Program-made: the position numbers and the translations under genes
Assembly: GCA_050309795.1 (NCBI GenBank)
Contig: JBNRMW010000007.1
Span: 1-14,934, forward strand
Direction: 5' to 3'
DNA from: JBNRMW01 sp050309795
GTDB taxonomy: Bacteria; Bacillota_I; Bacilli_A; Erysipelotrichales; Erysipelotrichaceae
DNA: 14,934 nucleotides
The notes under the pieces: model-generated
Database searches by the model: none
Told to the model about the DNA's origin: nothing
What the model saw: the letters and a program-made list of their open reading frames with translations, nothing else
In this document: piece by piece, positions 1 through 7,700 of the stretch
How positions within the stretch are numbered: the first letter of the stretch is position 1
Layout of the letters: every line of letters begins with the position of its first letter

Positions 1-18
1 ATTATCTAACACCTATTG

Positions 19-48
19 AAAAAAGAATCGAACTTACGGCTCGATTCT
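19..48 (-). terminator. Possible second intrinsic terminator downstream of tuf
   Basis: On the minus strand an 8-bp perfect stem (AGAATCGA pairing with TCGATTCT, 9-nt loop) is followed directly by a run of six T. This has the form of a rho-independent terminator for minus-strand transcription. It lies about 120 bases beyond the main tuf terminator, so it could be a back-up terminator or the attenuator or end of another short transcript. On the plus strand the hairpin lacks a U-tract. A short plus-strand open frame crosses it (3-53), so a coding origin for these bases is not excluded. Confidence 0.55.
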
Positions 49-164
49 CCTAAGATAACTATCCAATTCATTTCAACTAGACCATTTATTCTTAAGAATA
101 CGGTCTCACATCATTTACAAGTGTACAGCTCATTAACTTGGTTAATCTACCATAGAGGAGCACG
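49..164. other. Intergenic segment rich in short inverted repeats, no gene recognised
   Basis: I see no convincing gene here. The segment holds several short inverted repeats: ATTAAC/GTTAAT around a 3-nt loop (132-146); a TACA..TGTA dyad near 116-125; and a nested hairpin in which AGACC/GGTCT encloses the palindrome ATTCTTAAGAAT (about 87-114). It sits between two minus-strand terminator hairpins. It could be a structured small RNA, the leader of a gene beyond the window, or decayed sequence. I found no convincing promoter for it on the minus strand. Confidence 0.4.
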
Positions 165-199
165 TAAAAAAAACCAGAGAAGGCTTCCTCTCTGGTTTT
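165..199 (-). terminator. Intrinsic terminator of tuf
   Basis: On the minus strand a 10-bp perfect stem (AAACCAGAGA pairing with TCTCTGGTTT, 8-nt loop) runs straight into a T-rich tract (plus-strand A run at 165-170). It begins about 30 bases after the tuf stop codon. The plus-strand side is also T-rich after the stem (TTTTACTTTTAGTTTTT), so the hairpin may work in both directions and serve a convergent gene to the left, if there is one. Confidence 0.9.
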
Positions 200-229
200 A
201 CTTTTAGTTTTTACAAATCACTCTTAAAA

Positions 230-1414
230 TTAAGCGATAATTTCAGAAACGTTTCCAGCACCGACGGTACGGCCACCTTCACGAATCGAGAATTTCGTTC
301 CGTTTTCAACAGCGATTGGAGCGATTAGCTCAACTTCCATTTCGACGTTATCCCCAGGCATAACCATGTCTACACCTTCAGGAAGGTTGATAACACCAGT
401 TACGTCGGTTGTACGGAAATAGAATTGTGGGCGATAGTTCGCAACAAATGGCGTATGACGTCCACCTTCTTCTTTACTCAAGATATATACTTGAGCCTTG
501 AATTTTGTGTGCGGTTTAACAGAACCAACTTTAGCAATAACTTGTCCACGTTCAACTTCGTCACGGCTTACACCACGAAGTAGTGCACCAACGTTGTCTC
601 CGGACATGGCTTCGTCAAGCATTTTGTGGAACATTTCAATTCCAGTAACAACTGATTTACGAGTTGGACGAATACCAACGATTTCAACTTCTTCACCAAC
701 TTTTAGAACTCCACGCTCTACACGGCCAGTAGCAACGGTACCACGACCAGAAATAGTGAAGACGTCTTCAACGGACATCAAGAATGGTTTGTCGACTTCA
801 CGTGCTGGGTCTGGAATCCAAGCGTCTACAGCATCCATAAGTTCTTGAATTCTTTCTTCCCAAACTGGGTCGCCTTCAAGAGCTTTTAATGCGGAGCCAC
901 GGATAACTGGCGTTTCGTCGCCATCAAATCCATATTCACTGAGAAGTTCACGGACTTCCATATCAACTAAATCGATGAGTTCTTCGTCATCAACCATGTC
1001 ACATTTGTTTAAGAAAACAACTATATAAGGAATACCAACTTGGCGTCCTAATAAGATGTGTTCACGTGTTTGAGGCATCGGTCCATCGGTTGCTGCAACA
1101 ACAAGGATTGCACCATCCATTTGAGCGGCTCCAGTAATCATATTCTTAATGTAGTCCGCGTGACCTGGGCAGTCAACGTGAGCATAGTGACGGTCAGCCG
1201 TTTCATACTCAACATGTGTCGTAGAAATCGTAATTCCACGTTCTTTTTCTTCTGGTGCTTTATCGATTTGATCGTAAGCTTGTTTTTCCGCATAACCTTG
1301 TTTTGCTAAGTAGTTTGTAATAGCAGCCGTTAACGTGGTCTTACCATGGTCAACGTGACCAATTGTACCGATATTAACGTGGGTTTTGGAACGGTCAAAT
1401 TTTTGTTTTGCCAT
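230..1414 (-). CDS. tuf: Elongation factor Tu
   Basis: EF-Tu is the cytoplasmic GTPase that brings aminoacyl-tRNA to the ribosomal A site. The 394-residue protein has the usual family length and is complete. GTPase motifs are in order: G1 GHVDHGKT (19-26), G2 RGITI (59-63), G3 DCPGH (81-85, including the catalytic His85, E. coli His84), G4 NKCD (136-139) and G5 SAL (174-176). Beta-barrel domains 2 and 3 follow, ending in ...VSEIIA. The ATG start has a full AGGAGG Shine-Dalgarno at 1425-1430, 10 bases upstream. It lies 80 bases downstream of fusA and has a good promoter in that gap, so it is probably transcribed both from the str promoter and from its own. A strong terminator follows. Whether other tuf copies exist cannot be seen here. 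Confidence 0.99.
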   Translation of the reverse strand: MAKQKFDRSKTHVNIGTIGHVDHGKTTLTAAITNYLAKQGYAEKQAYDQIDKAPEEKERGITISTTHVEYETADRHYAHVDCPGHADYIKNMITGAAQMDGAILVVAATDGPMPQTREHILLGRQVGIPYIVVFLNKCDMVDDEELIDLVDMEVRELLSEYGFDGDETPVIRGSALKALEGDPVWEERIQELMDAVDAWIPDPAREVDKPFLMSVEDVFTISGRGTVATGRVERGVLKVGEEVEIVGIRPTRKSVVTGIEMFHKMLDEAMSGDNVGALLRGVSRDEVERGQVIAKVGSVKPHTKFKAQVYILSKEEGGRHTPFVANYRPQFYFRTTDVTGVINLPEGVDMVMPGDNVEMEVELIAPIAVENGTKFSIREGGRTVGAGNVSEIIA

Positions 1415-1454
1415 CTTTCATTTTCCTCCTAATGTATTTTAATGTCCATACTTC

Positions 1455-1483
1455 ATTTTAAATGAGAATGGAAGCAAAATCAA
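1455..1483 (-). promoter_or_regulatory. Predicted promoter for tuf in the fusA-tuf gap
   Basis: On the minus strand TTGATT (1478-1483) and TAAAAT (1455-1460) are separated by exactly 17 bases, a good fit to a housekeeping sigma-A/sigma-70 promoter. The predicted start of transcription is near 1447-1448. That gives a leader of about 33 nt containing the AGGAGG site. The -35 lies 11 bases beyond the fusA stop. A separate tuf promoter would fit the high EF-Tu demand relative to EF-G. Confidence 0.7.
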
Positions 1484-1494
1484 TTAATAAAATA

Positions 1495-3573
1495 TTATTC
1501 TTCAGCGAAACGATTCTTCTTCGCTACTTTTTCAGCGATGCTCTTTGGAACTGGTTCATAATGGTCAAATTGCATCGTATAGTTTCCACGTCCTTGAGTG
1601 TTGGAACGCAAGTCTGTTGCGTAGCCAAACATTTCCGATAGTGGAATGAAACTACGAACAACAATTGTATTATTACGTTCTTCTTGGTCGCGGATTTGGC
1701 CTCGACGGGACGAAACATCTCCCATAACGGTACCTAGGTACTCGTCTGGTACGAAGATTTCAACATTCATAACCGGCTCTAAGAGTACTGGGGCACATTT
1801 TTTCGCTGCTTCTCGCAGAGCTAAACTTGCCGCAATCTTATACGCCATTTCTGAAGAGTCCACATCGTGGTACGATCCATCGAATAAAGTTGCTTTCAGA
1901 TCAATAATTGGATAACCTGCGACTAAACCATTATCGAGGGCACCCTTGAGGCCTTCCTCTGTAGGTTTAATATATTCGCGAGGAACGGTTCCACCGACAA
2001 TCTTATCAACGAACTCAAAGCCATTGCCAGGATTTGGTTCGAATTTAATCCAAACGTGACCATATTGACCGCGTCCACCAGATTGTCGAACAAATTTACC
2101 TTCGGCTTCTGCCGCTTGGGTGATTGTTTCGCGATAAGCGACTTGTGGTGCACCAATGACCGCTTCAACTTTAAATTCTCGTTTGAGGCGATCTACTAGA
2201 ATATCGAGGTGTAATTCCCCCATCCCAGCAATAATGGTTTCACCCGTTTCATCGTCTGTATAGGTTTTGAAGGTTGGGTCTTCTTCAGCTAATTTAGCTA
2301 AAGCGAGACTCATTTTGTCTTGGTCCCCTTTTGATTTAGGTTCTAAAGACAAGGTAATAACTGGCTCTGGGAATACCATGGATTCTAAAACAATTTCATT
2401 TTTTTCATCACATAGGGTGTCCCCAGTTGTGGTATCTTTTAAGCCCACCGCAGCCGCAATATCTCCAGAGAAAACCTCAGGGATTTCCGAACGGTGATTG
2501 GAATGCATCAACATGATACGTCCAAAACGCTCGCGATGACCTTTGGTGGCGTTATACACATAGGAACCAGATTTAGCGGATCCTGAGTAGACGCGGAAGA
2601 ACGTTAATCGACCAACAAAAGGGTCGGTCATAACTTTAAAAGCAAGCGCTGAAAAAGGTTGATTATCATCTGCTGGCCTTGTTGCTTCGTCACCATTTGG
2701 TAGAACACCTTTAATCGATGGAACATCTACCGGACTTGGCAAGTAATCAACAACAGCATCAAGCATTTCGATGACACCTTTATTCTTATATGCCGCTCCA
2801 CAAAGCACTGGGAAGAAATCGCCCGTAATGGTTGCTTTACGAATAACAGCTTTCAGTTCGTCGACCGTAAAGTCTTCACCTTCGAGCACTTTCATCATAA
2901 AGTCGTCATCAAATTCAGCAACTGCTTCGACAAGTTCAGCTCTTTTTTCTTCAGCTAAATCCATCATGTTGGCTGGAATTTCGACAATTAAATCTTCCTT
3001 TTTACTTGCGTCTTGGAACATCACTGCATTCATTTCGACTAGGTCAATTAAACCATCAAAATTCGCTTCTGCTCCAATTGGAATTTGAATCGCTGCAGTT
3101 TTAGCACCGAGGCGATTTTTAATCGTATCCACGGACATAAAATAGTCTGCTCCAGTAGCATCCATCTTATTCACAAAGACGATACGTGGGACACCATAAT
3201 TGGTTGCTTGTCGCCAAACGGTTTCAGTTTGAGGTTCAACACCTGCTTTCGCGTCTAGAACGGTAACCGCGCCATCAAGAACCCGTAGCGAACGCTCAAC
3301 TTCAACAGTAAAGTCCACATGCCCTGGGGTATCAATAATATTTACACGGTTATTTTTCCAATAACAGGTGGTTGCGGCGGAAGTAATCGTGATTCCACGC
3401 TCTTGCTCTTGTTCCATCCAGTCCATAGTGGCTCCACCATCATGGGTTTCACCAACTTTATGGATGCGTCCAGAGAAGTATAAAATTCGCTCCGTAGTTG
3501 TGGTTTTACCCGCATCAATATGAGCCATGATTCCAATATTTCGTGTATCTTTTAATGCATATTCACGAGACAT
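1495..3573 (-). CDS. fusA: Elongation factor G
   Basis: EF-G is the translocase GTPase that moves mRNA and tRNAs through the ribosome after peptide bond formation, and it also acts in ribosome recycling. The protein has 692 residues, the normal length. The G domain shows G1 AHIDAGKT (17-24), RGITI (59-63), DTPGH (81-85), NKMD (135-138) and a CGA G5-like motif (258-260). Later domains include GGRGQYGHV (499-507) and the domain IV tip sequence HDVDSSE (569-575), which contacts the decoding centre. The ATG has GAAAGGAGA (3582-3590) in front. It follows rpsG by 24 bases, inside the rpsL-rpsG-fusA operon. Several open frames on both strands within it are out-of-frame shadows. Confidence 0.99.
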   Translation of the reverse strand: MSREYALKDTRNIGIMAHIDAGKTTTTERILYFSGRIHKVGETHDGGATMDWMEQEQERGITITSAATTCYWKNNRVNIIDTPGHVDFTVEVERSLRVLDGAVTVLDAKAGVEPQTETVWRQATNYGVPRIVFVNKMDATGADYFMSVDTIKNRLGAKTAAIQIPIGAEANFDGLIDLVEMNAVMFQDASKKEDLIVEIPANMMDLAEEKRAELVEAVAEFDDDFMMKVLEGEDFTVDELKAVIRKATITGDFFPVLCGAAYKNKGVIEMLDAVVDYLPSPVDVPSIKGVLPNGDEATRPADDNQPFSALAFKVMTDPFVGRLTFFRVYSGSAKSGSYVYNATKGHRERFGRIMLMHSNHRSEIPEVFSGDIAAAVGLKDTTTGDTLCDEKNEIVLESMVFPEPVITLSLEPKSKGDQDKMSLALAKLAEEDPTFKTYTDDETGETIIAGMGELHLDILVDRLKREFKVEAVIGAPQVAYRETITQAAEAEGKFVRQSGGRGQYGHVWIKFEPNPGNGFEFVDKIVGGTVPREYIKPTEEGLKGALDNGLVAGYPIIDLKATLFDGSYHDVDSSEMAYKIAASLALREAAKKCAPVLLEPVMNVEIFVPDEYLGTVMGDVSSRRGQIRDQEERNNTIVVRSFIPLSEMFGYATDLRSNTQGRGNYTMQFDHYEPVPKSIAEKVAKKNRFAEE

Positions 3574-3597
3574 AAATCGTTTCTCCTTTCGCTATGA

Positions 3598-4068
3598 TTA
3601 CCAACGATAGTGAGCAAATGCTTTATTTGCTTCAGCCATACGGTGGATGTCATCACGTCTTTTAACCGAAGCTCCGGTGCCATTAGCGGCATCCATAATT
3701 TCGTTAGCTAGTCGCTGTTCCATGGTTTTTTCAGAACGTAGTCTTGCATAATTAACAATCCAGCGAAGTCCTAAGGTCAAACGACGCTCCGTAGAAACTT
3801 CAACAGGTACTTGGTAGTTAGAACCCCCGACTCGACGAGCCTTAAGTTCTAGTAGTGGCATAACATTATCTAAAGCTTGTTCAAAGACTTCCATCGCTTG
3901 GCGACCAGTCTTTTCTTCGATTTGTTCGAAAGCTTTATATAAAATACTTTGTGCGGTTCCACGCTTCCCATCAATCATGATTTTATTGATCAAGCGGGTC
4001 ACGAGCTTTGAGTTGTATATTGGATCACTCAAGACATCGCGTTTCGCAACATATCCTTTTCTAGGCAT
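3598..4068 (-). CDS. rpsG: 30S ribosomal protein S7
   Basis: S7 is a primary binder of the 3' major domain of 16S rRNA. It nucleates assembly of the 30S head and lines the E-site mRNA exit. The 156-residue protein starts MPRKGYVAKRD and ends AFAHYRW, as expected for bacterial S7. It contains the conserved segment around VGGSNYQVPVEV (about 81-92). The start is fixed by GAAAGGAG at 4078-4085, nine bases before the ATG. It lies 29 bases after rpsL and 24 before fusA, so the three are almost certainly one transcript. In E. coli S7 is the translational repressor of this operon; no E. coli-like intercistronic target is obvious in the short gaps here. Confidence 0.99.
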   Translation of the reverse strand: MPRKGYVAKRDVLSDPIYNSKLVTRLINKIMIDGKRGTAQSILYKAFEQIEEKTGRQAMEVFEQALDNVMPLLELKARRVGGSNYQVPVEVSTERRLTLGLRWIVNYARLRSEKTMEQRLANEIMDAANGTGASVKRRDDIHRMAEANKAFAHYRW

Positions 4069-4097
4069 TTCTTCGATCTCCTTTCAAATTAATGGGT

Positions 4098-4508
4098 TTA
4101 TTTAGGGCGCTTGGTACCATACAGCGAGCGGCCTTGTTTACGATCAACAACTCCCGCAGTATCCATCGTTCCACGAACAATGTGGTAACGAACCCCTGGT
4201 AAGTCTTTAACACGACCACCACGGATCAAGACCACCGAGTGTTCTTGTAGGTTGTGGCCAATTCCAGGAATATAAGCCGTAACTTCCATTCCATTACTTA
4301 AACGCACACGGGCATATTTACGCAAAGCTGAGTTCGGCTTCTTTGGGGTCATCGTCCCAACACGGGTACAAACTCCCCGTTTTTGAGGCGAGTTAACTTT
4401 GGTAGTTTCTTTTTTAAGCGTATTCAGAGTACGTTGAAGAGCTGGCGATTTAGATTTATAAACACGACGAGTTCTTCCTTTATTGACCAATTGATTAATT
4501 GTAGGCAT
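4098..4508 (-). CDS. rpsL: 30S ribosomal protein S12
   Basis: S12 sits at the decoding centre of the 30S subunit and controls accuracy. The 136-residue protein has the longer Gram-positive form of the N-terminal region (E. coli has 124 residues). The two loops altered in streptomycin-resistant mutants are wild type: Lys56 in TPKKPNSALRK and Lys101 in GGRVKDLPGVRYH, equivalent to E. coli gene-numbered K43 and K88. Asp102 is the residue that carries the beta-methylthio modification in other bacteria. The ATG is preceded by GAAAGGAGA (4513-4521). This is the first gene of the str operon, with its own promoter at 4604-4633. It is separated from rpoC by a terminator. Confidence 0.99.
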   Translation of the reverse strand: MPTINQLVNKGRTRRVYKSKSPALQRTLNTLKKETTKVNSPQKRGVCTRVGTMTPKKPNSALRKYARVRLSNGMEVTAYIPGIGHNLQEHSVVLIRGGRVKDLPGVRYHIVRGTMDTAGVVDRKQGRSLYGTKRPK

Positions 4509-4526
4509 AGGTTCTCCTTTCTAACA

Positions 4527-4581
4527 CACACATCCAGGTGTGCCGTAACTTGTACAAATTTAAGTTCCCAAATTGGAACTT
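4527..4581 (-). promoter_or_regulatory. Two hairpins in the rpsL leader
   Basis: The predicted rpsL leader (about 4597 to 4509) contains a perfect 7-bp stem AAGTTCC/GGAACTT (4562-4581, 6-nt loop). A second hairpin CACAC/GTGTG (4527-4542) lies just upstream of the Shine-Dalgarno. Neither is followed by a U-tract, so they are not terminators. They may be leader RNA structure that tunes translation or stability of the str operon, possibly a binding site for one of its own ribosomal proteins. That role is inference; I do not recognise a named RNA family. Confidence 0.35.
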
Positions 4582-4603
4582 TGTTGCTGTCATAAGCTAG
4601 ATA

Positions 4604-4633
4604 ATAGTATCAAATACAATCCTACTTTGTCAA
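4604..4633 (-). promoter_or_regulatory. Predicted promoter of the rpsL-rpsG-fusA operon
   Basis: On the minus strand a perfect TTGACA (4628-4633) and TACTAT (4604-4609) are 18 bases apart, with an overlapping TATTAT just after. Predicted transcription starts at a G near 4597, giving a leader of about 90 nt before rpsL. AT-rich sequence upstream, including the palindrome GAAAATATTTTC (4674-4685), might act as an UP-like element. The promoter lies downstream of the rpoC terminator, so the str genes appear to be uncoupled from rpoBC. Confidence 0.75.
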
Positions 4634-4729
4634 CTAAAAAGGTTGAAATTTCGCTTGTTTTTGACTCAAATGCGAAAATATTTTCAAAATCAAAAAGGAA
4701 TAGGTCCCAATTTGACATCATGGTTCTTG

Positions 4730-4770
4730 AAAAAAAGAGAAAGGATGAAGCTGTTTAAAACTCCATCCTT
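4730..4770 (-). terminator. Intrinsic terminator of rpoB-rpoC
   Basis: On the minus strand a 10-bp stem AAGGATGGAG/CTTCATCCTT (one G-U pair, 10-nt loop) is followed by TCTCTTTTTTT. It starts 9 bases after the rpoC stop. It should end most rpoBC transcription before the str operon. Confidence 0.88.
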
Positions 4771-4779
4771 CAAACGACA

Positions 4780-7700
4780 TTATTTTGATTCAATAATTCG
4801 GGTCATCTCCACCGGTAAGGCGTTGATGTCTTCCTCAACTTCATTGCGAAGCTCTCGTTCACGACGGAGCTCATCTGCCCGAACTTTAATGGCCCGAGTA
4901 GATTCCCGATCATAATCAGAACCCGTTCCTGCTGGAATCATCTTTCCAACAATAACATTTTCCTTCAATCCAAGCAGTGGGTCGACCTTCCCCTCAATTG
5001 ATGCTTCCGTTAAAACTTTCGTTGTCTCTTGGAACGAAGCCGCAGACAACCAAGAATCGGTCTCAACTGAGGCCTTCGAAATTCCTAAAAGCACAGGTCC
5101 AAAACGTGCCGGTTGCTTACCAGCCATTAAGAAATCAAGGTTAATATCAGAAATTCGAGGCAAGGAAATGTGAATACCCGCAGATAATTTCGTATCACCT
5201 GGATCAAGGACAACCACCCGGCGTAACATTTGACGAATCATAACTTCAATATGTTTATCCGAAATTTCAATCCCTTGGGATTCATACACTTTCTTAACTT
5301 CTTTAAGGATATAGGTTTGAACACGTTCTAAATCCGAAACTTCGAGTAATTCCTTCGGATCAACCGCACCTTCTGTCAGCTTATCCCCGGCTAAAACACT
5401 ATCCCCGACTTTAATTCGGTTACGAACGACTTGGGTTGGGGTCAGATAATGGACAAGTTCCTCTTTACGATTCGCAATAGTTATTTCCATACCATCCTTT
5501 CCAACCGAGATATCCGTAATCTTTCCATCAATCTTAGCGATTAAGGCTGGGTGTTTTGGTTTTCGAGCTTCAAACAATTCTTCAACTCTTGGTAGACCTT
5601 GAGTGATGTCGTCACTACCCGATCCCGCAACCCCACCAGTATGGAAGGTTCTCATCGTTAATTGTGTTCCTGGTTCCCCAATCGATTGGGCCGCCATAAT
5701 TCCCACGGCTTCCCCTACTTCAACTTCGCGACCAGTCGCTAAGTTGCGACCGTAACATTTACGGCAAACCCCATATTTGGACTCACAAGTAAAGCCGGAA
5801 CGAATTTTCATTTCGCGATACCCTGCATCCACAATAGCTTCCGCAATTTCTTCCGTTATGTATTGATTTGGTGAAACAATCACGGTTTTCGTTTTTGTAT
5901 CTACGAGTTCTTCGTGGGCATAACGACCCACAATTCGATCAATGAATGGTTCAATGATCACATTGGTTTTGTTGTCTATCATGTCTTTTACAAGATAGCC
6001 TTTTTCGGTTCCGCAATCTTCTTCTTCGACGACGACATCTTGAGCGACGTCGACTAAACGACGGGTCAAATATCCAGATTCCGCAGTCTTCAACGCGGTA
6101 TCGGTCAATCCTTTACGTACCCCGTGGGTGGATAGGAAGAATTCAGAAACGTTCAATCCTTCACGGAAGTTCGAATAAATCGGAACCTCCATAATGGATG
6201 GGACCCATTCTTTTTGTGATTTTGATTGGGTCGGTTTTGCCATTAATCCCCGCATACCAGCGAGTTGGGTAAAGTTTGAGACGTTCCCCCGTGCGCCGGA
6301 GTCTGCCATCATATTCATTGGGTTTGTACGTGGTAAATTATTCATCAACTCGGAACCAATCTTGTCTTTGATTTCGTCCCAGAGAATCATCAGCTTTTGT
6401 TCCCATTCAGGTTCTGTCAGCAATCCACGATTTAAGAGCCGTTTCAACTCTTCCGCTTTTTCTTTCCCAATTTCCACATATTCTTCTTTTTTCGGAGCGA
6501 CACGAATGTCCGACAACGCAACGGTTGTTCCCGCTAAAGTTGAATATTGGAAACCCAAGTCCTTAATTTTATCCAGAATTGGCGAGGTATTTACACTCTT
6601 ATCGGATGGGAAGAAATCGAAAATCCGTTTAATTAAGATTCCGAGATCTTTTTTCTTCACTTCTTTTGTGAGTGGTAAATTTTCAATATACTCTTTGTAA
6701 TTAATATTCCGGTCAACCAAGAACCGTTGTGGTACTTGTTTAAAGTTATCGTTAGAGATTTCATTGAGATAAGGAAATCCTTCTGGTAATATTTCATTAA
6801 AAATCAGTTTTCCTGGCGTGGTCACCAAGTATTGGTTTTCACTACCGCTAGGGAAAGTGAATTCCGTTAAAGACGCCACCGGTAAGATGATCCGTGTATG
6901 AATATGAATTTGATGTTCATTCAACGCCTTAAAGACTTCATTCTTATTTCGGTAGGCTGTCCCCTCATTATTGGCATAGTTTTTCCAACGCTGAGCAATG
7001 AGTGGTTGACCTTTATCTTCATAATAAGCTGCTTTTTCCAAAAATTCAGCTTTTGTTTCTTCCATATTCAAGTAGTAGTTCCCAAGAACCATATCTTGAC
7101 CTGGTGTAACAATAGGTTTTCCATCCTTTGGTCCTAAAATATTATTCGAACCAAGCATGAGGATTTCCGCCTCCGCTTGAGCTTCTTCAGACAACGGTAA
7201 GTGAACCGCCATTTGGTCTCCGTCAAAGTCCGCGTTAAAGGCTGTACACACAAGTGGGTGTAAACGAATCGCTCGACCATCCACCAGTTTCGGAATAAAC
7301 GCTTGAATACCCAATCTATGAAGGGTCGGAGCACGGTTTAAGAGTACCGGGTGTTCCCGAATAACTTCTTCAACAATATCCCAAACACGTGGGTCTTGAC
7401 GTTCAATCAATTTCTCAGCTGCCTTGGCATTATTAGCAATGCCTTCTAACTTCATCCGATTAACAACAAATGGTTTATACAATTGAAGCGCCATTTCTTT
7501 TGGCAATCCGCATTCATTCATCTTCAAATCTGGCCCAACCGCAATAACACTTCGGCCCGAGAAGTCAACCCGTTTACCAAGAAGGTTTCCACGGAAACGC
7601 CCTTGTTTCCCTTTAAGTGAATGGGAAAGAGATTTTAATGCTCGTCCTCCAGCGCCTGTCACAGCTTTCGAACGACGTCCATTATCAATTAAAGCATCGA

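Noticed and set aside
3..53. C-terminal end of a plus-strand gene (frame open from the window edge, ending RIELTARFS then TAA).
   Set aside because: Only 16 codons are visible, which is easily open by chance, and the protein end is not recognisable. The bases form a better terminator hairpin on the other strand. Kept only as an alternative.
12..90. tRNA-like sequence on the minus strand, with GTTCGATTC resembling a T-loop and a TTGGATA segment resembling a D-loop.
   Set aside because: The best fold spans only about 65 nt, with a mismatched T stem, no proper D stem or anticodon arm and no CCA. The T-loop-like part is better explained as the terminator hairpin.
6194..6700. 168-codon plus-strand open frame inside rpoC.
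   Set aside because: Antisense to conserved rpoC sequence; shadow of a highly constrained gene.
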